This document shows positions 14,186 through 18,715 of a stretch of DNA of 18,715 bases, piece after piece. How positions within the stretch are numbered: position 1 is the stretch's first letter; the number at the start of each line of letters is the position of its first letter. The notes beneath the pieces are model-generated. The model ran no database searches. It worked only from the letters and a program-made list of their open reading frames with translations, and was not told the DNA's origin. Both the position numbers and the translations under genes were made by a program. Source of the stretch: Thermodesulfovibrionales bacterium (lineage in GTDB: Bacteria > Nitrospirota > Thermodesulfovibrionia > Thermodesulfovibrionales > Dissulfurispiraceae); assembly GCA_021129835.1 (NCBI GenBank), contig JAJOKM010000013.1:1-18715 (forward strand). The letters are read 5' to 3'.

Positions 14186-15307
14186 ATGAAGGTAATAATT
14201 GCAGGTGGTGGAACAGGAGGACATCTTTATCCGGGCATTGCAGTAGCAGAGGAGCTACAGAATAGAACACAAGACTCGGGATACAGAATACAGAAGGATG
14301 ATATAATCTTTGCTGGGACAGAGCATGGAATAGAGGCAAAGGTTATTCCGAGGGAAGGGTACTCCATAAAATTTTTGAGGGCCGAGGGATTAGTCGGAAG
14401 GTCTTTGTTTAAGAAGATCAGGTCATTTTTTGTATTCCTTCTGTCTATTTCGGGATCCAACAAGATTCTCAGGCGTATCAGACCTGATATCGTAATAGGT
14501 GTTGGCGGCTATGCATCAGTGGGAATGGTTCTGGTGGCATATCTTAAAGGCATTCCGACAATGGTGCTTGAGCAAAATTCGGTGCCTGGGCTTGCGAATA
14601 GATTTCTCGGAAAATTTGTAAATGCAATAGCGGTCACTTATCAGGAGAGCATCTCTCTTTTTCCGAGCGATAAGACCTATTTGACAGGGAATCCAGTGAG
14701 AAGACAGATGTTCGTAAGAGATGAAAAAAGGGCATACGCATTATTTTATCTTAAAAAGGGCAAGTTTACAGTATTTATCTTTGGTGGCAGTTCAGGGGCG
14801 AAGAATATAAATTACTCTATGGTTGCGTCACTGAATTACCTAATAGATTTAAGGCAGAATATTCAGTTTATTCACCAAACAGGTGAAAGAGATTATGAGA
14901 AAGTAAGGGGAGTTTATAGAAGGTTGGGATTCAGCGGCATGGTAGTACCATTTGTATACCAGATGGCGGAGGCATATACTGTAGCAGACATTGTTATCTG
15001 CAGGGCAGGTGCAACTACTCTATCTGAGATTACGGCTGTAGGGAAGCCAGCAGTATTGATACCATATCCCAATGCGGCATCGAATCATCAGGAATACAAC
15101 GTCAGAAAATTAGAAGACATGGGCGCAGCCAGGATGATACTCGACAGCAGATTAAACGGTAAAATATTGGCGGATACTATAAGAGAGCTTTATGATGACG
15201 AAAATTTAAGGAGAGAGATGCAGATGACTGCTACTGCCTTTGGCAGGGTTGACGCAGCAGAAAAGGTTGTTGATATAGCATTAAGTCTCGTAAAAAAAAA
15301 CAGATAA
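14186..15307 (+). CDS. murG: MurG, UDP-GlcNAc:lipid I GlcNAc transferase
   Basis: A peripheral membrane glycosyltransferase (GT28) on the cytoplasmic face that converts lipid I to lipid II. 373 residues. Visible: the N-terminal Gly-rich loop GGGTGGHLYPG (7-17), VGVGGYAS-type GVGGYASVG, LEQNSVPGLANR, TGNPVR, the second Gly-rich loop FIFGGSSGAK, HQTGERD, and the UDP-GlcNAc site ICRAGATTLSEITAVGKPAVLIP...NHQEYN. Residues about 25-37 (QNRTQDSGYRIQK) form a small extra loop compared with E. coli MurG, between the first helix and second strand, encoded by a 7-nt-periodic tract. The start follows AGGAAGGG at 11 nt. The stop overlaps the murC ribosome binding site. Confidence 0.96.
   Translation: MKVIIAGGGTGGHLYPGIAVAEELQNRTQDSGYRIQKDDIIFAGTEHGIEAKVIPREGYSIKFLRAEGLVGRSLFKKIRSFFVFLLSISGSNKILRRIRPDIVIGVGGYASVGMVLVAYLKGIPTMVLEQNSVPGLANRFLGKFVNAIAVTYQESISLFPSDKTYLTGNPVRRQMFVRDEKRAYALFYLKKGKFTVFIFGGSSGAKNINYSMVASLNYLIDLRQNIQFIHQTGERDYEKVRGVYRRLGFSGMVVPFVYQMAEAYTVADIVICRAGATTLSEITAVGKPAVLIPYPNAASNHQEYNVRKLEDMGAARMILDSRLNGKILADTIRELYDDENLRREMQMTATAFGRVDAAEKVVDIALSLVKKNR
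14259..14296 (+). repeat. Heptad repeat tract inside murG
   Basis: The tract can be read as 7-nt units, including AACACAA, GACTCGG, GATACAG, AATACAG. It encodes the extra loop of MurG (DSGYRIQ at residues 30-36). The core 14273-14296 aligns with murB 17110-17133 at 17 of 24 bases and both encode DSGxRIQ. This suggests one repeat family inserted in frame in two genes; the tract is degenerate, so chance cannot be excluded. Confidence 0.45.
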
Positions 15308-15318
15308 GGAGTTTATGT

Positions 15319-16788
15319 ATGTTTAATCAATACAAAATTATACATTTTGTTGGAATTGGCGGAGTTGGCATGAGCGGCATTGCAGAGGTCCTTCATAATC
15401 TTAAGTACGAGGTGACAGGCTCGGATATAAATGAGTCCGAGACGACCATTAGACTCAAGTGTCTTGGCGTAAAGATATTTATAGGGCATGATGCGAGGAA
15501 TGTGGACCATGCCCATGTGATCGTCGTCTCTTCTGCCGTTCCTTCTGATAATCCTGAAGTTGCTGAGGCTAAACGTAGATCTATTCCTATTATCCCACGG
15601 GCTGAAATGCTCGCCGAACTAGGCAGGCTTAAATATGGAATCCTTATTGCAGGTTCTCATGGCAAGACTACCACAACATCTCTTATTGCCAACTTGCTTG
15701 GAGAAGGAGGGCTTGACCCAACAGTTATTATAGGTGGAAGGCTTAAATCAATGGGAAGCAATGCAAAACTCGGGAATGGTGACTTCCTTGCGGCAGAAGC
15801 AGATGAAAGTGATGGCTCGTTTTTAAAATTAAATCCCACTATTGCGGTCATTACAAATATCGACAAGGAGCATATGGACTTCTTTAAAGGTATCGAGATG
15901 CTAAAGAGTGCCTTTTTGTCATTTATAAATAAACTGCCGTTTTACGGAGTTGCTATTATATGCAGAGAGGATGAGCAGACCAGAAGTATAATCCCCTTAA
16001 TTCAGAGAAAGGTATTGACTTATGGGCTGTCGGATAAAGCAGACATTTATGCCACCGGCATAAGATATCAGGGTGACAAGATGAGCTTTGAGGTAATATT
16101 TAAGGGTGGGTCTCTCGGAATATTTAGTCTGCCTCTTTTAGGGGTTCATAACGTGTTGAATAGCCTATCAGTAATAGCTGTAGGGTTAGAATTGCAGATC
16201 CCGATCGAGACTGTTTCAAAGACACTCAGTAATTTTGGTGGTATCTGCCGGAGATTTGAATTTAAAGGTGAGGAGGGAGGTATCAAGGTCTTTGATGATT
16301 ATGGACACCATCCCACTGAGATAAGAGCTACCCTTGAGGCCGTAAAAGGATCTCTTAATGGTCAAAGAGTGGTTGCTCTGTTTCAACCGCATAGATATAC
16401 AAGGACGATGGATTTAATCGATGAATTTTCTGCGAGCTTTGACAAGGCAGATAGATTATTTTTGATGGAGATATACCCTGCTGGTGAACAGCCAATAGAT
16501 GGGATAAATTCAGAAAATCTCTCAAAAAGAATAAAGGGGGCAACTCTTAAAGAAGTGAGTTTTATTCCTGATAGAGGAGAGATGGCTGAGCAGATAATAT
16601 CTGAACTGAAATCAGGGGATGTGTTCATAACTCTTGGGGCAGGGGATGTATATAAGGTTGGCGAAGAGATATTGAAGAGGTTAGGTAACTACTCAGGTTC
16701 AAGGTTCCGGGGTTCACAGTTAAAGAGCGATGAAAAAGGAGGCAGGATGAAGCGCGCAAAGCAGGTACCCGTGAACCTTGAACCTTGA
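15319..16788 (+). CDS. murC: UDP-MurNAc:L-alanine ligase with repeat-derived C-terminus
   Basis: A cytoplasmic ATP-dependent ligase adding L-Ala, the first stem residue. Visible: N-terminal UDP-binding FVGIGGVGMSGIAEVL, P-loop GSHGKTTTTS with Lys116, EADESDGSF, TNIDKEHMDFF, and the C-terminal domain DDYGHHPTEIRATL, FQPHRYTRT and LGAGDVYKVGEEILKRLG. MurC proteins normally end about here (residue 456). The frame then runs 33 residues more through the left end and body of a terminal-inverted-repeat element (16685-16810) and stops at a TGA in its heptad repeats, so the tail (from NYSGSRFRG) is element-encoded. ATG 15319 has AAGGAG 7 nt upstream, overlapping the murG stop. Confidence 0.96.
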   Translation: MFNQYKIIHFVGIGGVGMSGIAEVLHNLKYEVTGSDINESETTIRLKCLGVKIFIGHDARNVDHAHVIVVSSAVPSDNPEVAEAKRRSIPIIPRAEMLAELGRLKYGILIAGSHGKTTTTSLIANLLGEGGLDPTVIIGGRLKSMGSNAKLGNGDFLAAEADESDGSFLKLNPTIAVITNIDKEHMDFFKGIEMLKSAFLSFINKLPFYGVAIICREDEQTRSIIPLIQRKVLTYGLSDKADIYATGIRYQGDKMSFEVIFKGGSLGIFSLPLLGVHNVLNSLSVIAVGLELQIPIETVSKTLSNFGGICRRFEFKGEEGGIKVFDDYGHHPTEIRATLEAVKGSLNGQRVVALFQPHRYTRTMDLIDEFSASFDKADRLFLMEIYPAGEQPIDGINSENLSKRIKGATLKEVSFIPDRGEMAEQIISELKSGDVFITLGAGDVYKVGEEILKRLGNYSGSRFRGSQLKSDEKGGRMKRAKQVPVNLEP

Positions 16789-16810
16789 ACTTAATAACCT
16801 GAATAGTTAC
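16685..16810. mobile_element. MITE-like terminal-inverted-repeat element, copy 2, in the murC 3' end
   Basis: The 126-bp element has 15-bp terminal inverted repeats GTAACTACTCAGGTT / AACCTGAATAGTTAC (one mismatch); its left terminus is identical to that of copy 1 at 129. Sub-terminal 7-nt units GGTTCAA, GGTTCCG, GGTTCAC (16696-16717) are the inverse of GTGAACC, TTGAACC, TTGAAC (16771-16790), so the whole unit can form a long hairpin around a 53-nt centre. Unlike copy 1, no target duplication is visible (GAGGTTAG left, ATAATTAA right). It spans the murC terminus and stop, and ends 9 bp before the murB Shine-Dalgarno. Confidence 0.7.
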
Positions 16811-16833
16811 ATAATTAATAGGTGAGTAAGGCG

Positions 16834-17760
16834 ATGAAGTACGAGGGATTAAAGAAATTTTGTATTTCTGAGGGAATCGAGATAAGGCTTGATGAGGCAA
16901 TGTCGAGACATACCTCCCTTAAGATTGGTGGTCCTGCGGACATAGCAATATTTCCTGATGAGGCTCAAGCGGCAGAAATAGTAAGGATACTTCTGCATAC
17001 TGGAATACCCTATATTGTTGTCGGAAATGGCACAAACGTATTGGTAAAGGATAGTGGTCTTGAGGGAGTTGTTATTTTCACAAAAAAGATGAACAATATC
17101 AAAAAAAAGGATTCAGGAGATAGAATTCAAGAGGCAGAGAGGGTAAATATCATTGCTCAGGCAGGATGCTCTCTACTTAAGACTCTTAACTTGTGCGTAA
17201 AGAATGGTCTTTCTGGAATGGAAGGCCTGGCAGACATCCCGGGATCCATTGGTGGTGCAATTGTTAGCAATGCAGGCTCTTTCGGATACGAAATAGGGAC
17301 TGTAGTGGAGACGGTTAATTTATTAGTTGATGGAAGGATAAAGACATTGTTAGGGTCAGCTATTGGCTTTGGCTACAGAAGGTCAAAAATACCTCCAGAT
17401 TCCATTATTCTGAGTGCGGTTATATCTTTGAAGAAGAATGACCCTTTCGATGTAAGGAGCAGGATCAATAAATTTGCCGATAAAAAAAAATCGTGCCAGC
17501 CTCTATCCCTCCATTCTGCTGGTTGTGTATTCAAGAATCCGGAAGGTATGCCTGCGGGTAAGATTATAGAGGAGACAGGTTGTAAAGGTCTAAAGGCCGG
17601 GGGCATAGAGGTCAGTAATCTGCATGCAAATTTTTTTATAAACGACGGTGGTGGAACAGCAGATGCTTTTTTAAGACTTATGGGTATCGTTTGTAAGAGA
17701 GTAGAAGAGAGGACAGGAATTATATTAGAGCCAGAGATCGAGATTATAGGAAGGAATTAA
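16834..17760 (+). CDS. murB: UDP-N-acetylenolpyruvoylglucosamine reductase (type II)
   Basis: A cytoplasmic FAD enzyme reducing UDP-GlcNAc-enolpyruvate to UDP-MurNAc with NADPH. 308 residues. FAD-domain motifs include HTSLKIGGPADI, VVGNGTNVLVKDSG, and GLADIPGSIGGAIVSNAGSFG. The proton-donor motif reads SAGCVFKNP, with Cys231 where the well-studied E. coli enzyme has Ser; the final Glu lies in EPEIEIIG. The E. coli-type extra C-terminal loop is absent, hence type II. ATG 16834 is preferred because AGGTGAG (16820-16826) lies 7 nt upstream; GTG 16822 lies within that ribosome binding site. Residues about 89-102 contain an extra loop (KKKDSGDRIQEAER) encoded by a heptad tract. Confidence 0.94.
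   Translation: MKYEGLKKFCISEGIEIRLDEAMSRHTSLKIGGPADIAIFPDEAQAAEIVRILLHTGIPYIVVGNGTNVLVKDSGLEGVVIFTKKMNNIKKKDSGDRIQEAERVNIIAQAGCSLLKTLNLCVKNGLSGMEGLADIPGSIGGAIVSNAGSFGYEIGTVVETVNLLVDGRIKTLLGSAIGFGYRRSKIPPDSIILSAVISLKKNDPFDVRSRINKFADKKKSCQPLSLHSAGCVFKNPEGMPAGKIIEETGCKGLKAGGIEVSNLHANFFINDGGGTADAFLRLMGIVCKRVEERTGIILEPEIEIIGRN
17110..17133 (+). repeat. Heptad repeat tract inside murB
   Basis: Units GATTCAG, GAGATAG, AATTCAA and a partial GAG follow an A9 run and encode DSGDRIQE (residues 93-100) in a loop between two strands of the FAD domain. It is related in DNA and in encoded residues to the murG tract (DSGYRIQ). The reading frame stays open through flanking conserved motifs. Confidence 0.45.
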
Positions 17761-17766
17761 TTTTAG

Positions 17767-18708
17767 ATGATAACCAAAAAGACGATAGGGGTTCTTGCGG
17801 GGGGGAGATCTGCTGAAAGGGAGGTCTCCCTCAAGAGTGGAGAAGCGATTTATAAGGCATTGGTGAGTTGCGGCTATGACGCAGTTTTTATTGATGTCCT
17901 TGATAATTTGAGTGATTCCTTGAAAGAAAATGGCGTCGAGATTGCCTTTATATCGCTGCATGGAGGCTCTGGTGAAAATGGAGATGTACAGGGTCTTCTT
18001 GAGGTTATGGGGATCCCATATACTGGTTCAGGTGTTTTAGCATCTACCTTAGCAATGGACAAGGAGGCATCAAAGAAGGTCTTTCTTTGTCATGATATTA
18101 GTGTTCCTCCTTTTGGAGTGGTAAGGAGGGAGCAGATCTGGATTAATGGGAAACTTAACCTCGACTCAATTACTCCTATTGTGAATTTCTCGTTGCCTTG
18201 GGTTATTAAACCTGTTGCCGGGGGGTCAAGTATAGGTATCAGCATAGTGAGGGATAAGGCAAGGATAGCTGAATTAATCGATCTCACATTTTCTTATGGC
18301 GATAAAATAATAATCGAAAAATACATTGAAGGCAAAGAGATACATATCGGAATCTTTGGGCAGCGAGTGCTTGGAGGTGTAGAGGTGAAGCCGTTGACAG
18401 GATTTTATAGTTATGAGGCGAAATATACACCAGGTATTACGCAATACATACTGCCTCCAGAGGTGGATGATTCTACTTATGAGACGCTTAAAATGGTAGC
18501 TTTGAAGGCACATAATGCCCTTGGATGTGAAGGTGTTACGCGGGTTGACATGATCCTTGATGAATACAATAATCCATATGTTCTTGAGGTCAATACAATC
18601 CCCGGAATGACAGAGACGAGCCTTTTGCCAAAAATAGCAAGGCTTTCAGGGATGGAATTTCCAGACCTGGCAGAAGAAATGCTTAAGGCGGCAATGACAC
18701 GCCCTTAA
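17767..18708 (+). CDS. ddl: D-alanine-D-alanine ligase
   Basis: A cytoplasmic ATP-grasp ligase making the D-Ala-D-Ala dipeptide used by MurF. 313 residues, complete. Visible: GGRSAEREVSLKSG (12-25) with the catalytic Glu of EREVS, GENGDVQGLLEVMGIPYTGSG, VIKPVAGGSSIGIS, the omega loop FYSYEAKYTPG with the Tyr typical of true D-Ala-D-Ala ligases rather than D-Ala-D-Lac enzymes, VTRVDMILDE, and EVNTIPGMTETSLLP. The start has AAGGA at 11 nt and lies 6 bp after the murB stop. It is the last gene in the window, with no terminator visible in the 7 bases left, so the operon probably continues (ftsQ would be usual). Confidence 0.96.
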   Translation: MITKKTIGVLAGGRSAEREVSLKSGEAIYKALVSCGYDAVFIDVLDNLSDSLKENGVEIAFISLHGGSGENGDVQGLLEVMGIPYTGSGVLASTLAMDKEASKKVFLCHDISVPPFGVVRREQIWINGKLNLDSITPIVNFSLPWVIKPVAGGSSIGISIVRDKARIAELIDLTFSYGDKIIIEKYIEGKEIHIGIFGQRVLGGVEVKPLTGFYSYEAKYTPGITQYILPPEVDDSTYETLKMVALKAHNALGCEGVTRVDMILDEYNNPYVLEVNTIPGMTETSLLPKIARLSGMEFPDLAEEMLKAAMTRP

Positions 18709-18715
18709 TTTTTGG

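Noticed and set aside
16740..16788. Independent small gene inside the murC element (AAGGAGG then ATG at 16747)
   Set aside because: It has a Shine-Dalgarno-like AAAGGAGG but is in frame with murC, only 13 codons long and made of repeat sequence; better read as the MurC tail.
16822..16833. murB start at GTG 16822
   Set aside because: The GTG is part of the AGGTGAG ribosome binding site that serves ATG 16834.
1..18715. tRNA or rRNA genes
   Set aside because: No cloverleaf with a GTTCRA T-loop in proper context or rRNA signature was seen. The GTTCAA strings at 16697 and similar sites belong to the heptad repeats, not to a tRNA T-arm.

Overview
The window reads as one chromosomal segment of a Gram-negative (diderm) bacterium. 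It carries a division and cell wall (dcw) cluster on the + strand, preceded by a divergent hflK-hflC-J-domain operon on the - strand and a glpX gene. Arginine is encoded mostly by AGA/AGG. MurE carries the meso-diaminopimelate signature DNPR. The intergenic repeats resemble types common in uncultivated Nitrospirota-like and deltaproteobacterial genomes. That placement is a guess: the sequence itself only shows a meso-DAP, HflKC-containing diderm of moderate GC.

Layout. Positions 1-246 hold repeat-derived DNA, including a 76-bp terminal-inverted-repeat element flanked by a perfect 8-bp target duplication. glpX (247-1215, +) encodes class II fructose-1,6-bisphosphatase. The minus-strand operon hflK > hflC > membrane J-domain gene (3678 to 1221) converges on glpX with only 5 bp between them. 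The 344-bp divergent region (3679-4022) holds promoters for both directions, a palindrome, a possible 10-codon leader ORF whose stop overlaps the hflK start, and a textbook MraZ box: three AGTGG repeats 10 bp apart, the last running into the mraZ ribosome binding site. The + strand then carries mraZ-rsmH-ftsL-ftsI-murE-murF-mraY-[DD-carboxypeptidase]-ftsW-murG-murC-murB-ddl, mostly with overlapping or very short junctions, and reaches the right edge. ftsQ/ftsA/ftsZ would be expected beyond it.

How it works together. murC, murE and murF build the UDP-MurNAc-pentapeptide, murB makes UDP-MurNAc and ddl supplies D-Ala-D-Ala. mraY and murG make lipid I and lipid II. FtsW polymerises and FtsI crosslinks at the septum with FtsL. 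MraZ represses the operon through its own box.

Points most worth a second look: (1) murD is absent from its usual slot between mraY and ftsW, which holds a secreted D-Ala-D-Ala carboxypeptidase. (2) FtsW has lost two normally conserved charged residues of the SEDS core together (Lys to Met124, Asp to Ala167) while keeping the catalytic-loop Asp266. (3) A family of 7-nt-periodic repeats occurs both inside two terminal-inverted-repeat elements and as small in-frame insertions in MurF, MurG and MurB. (4) One element supplies the last ~33 residues of MurC and abuts the murB ribosome binding site. (5) A different palindromic repeat supplies the only upstream ATG of ftsI.
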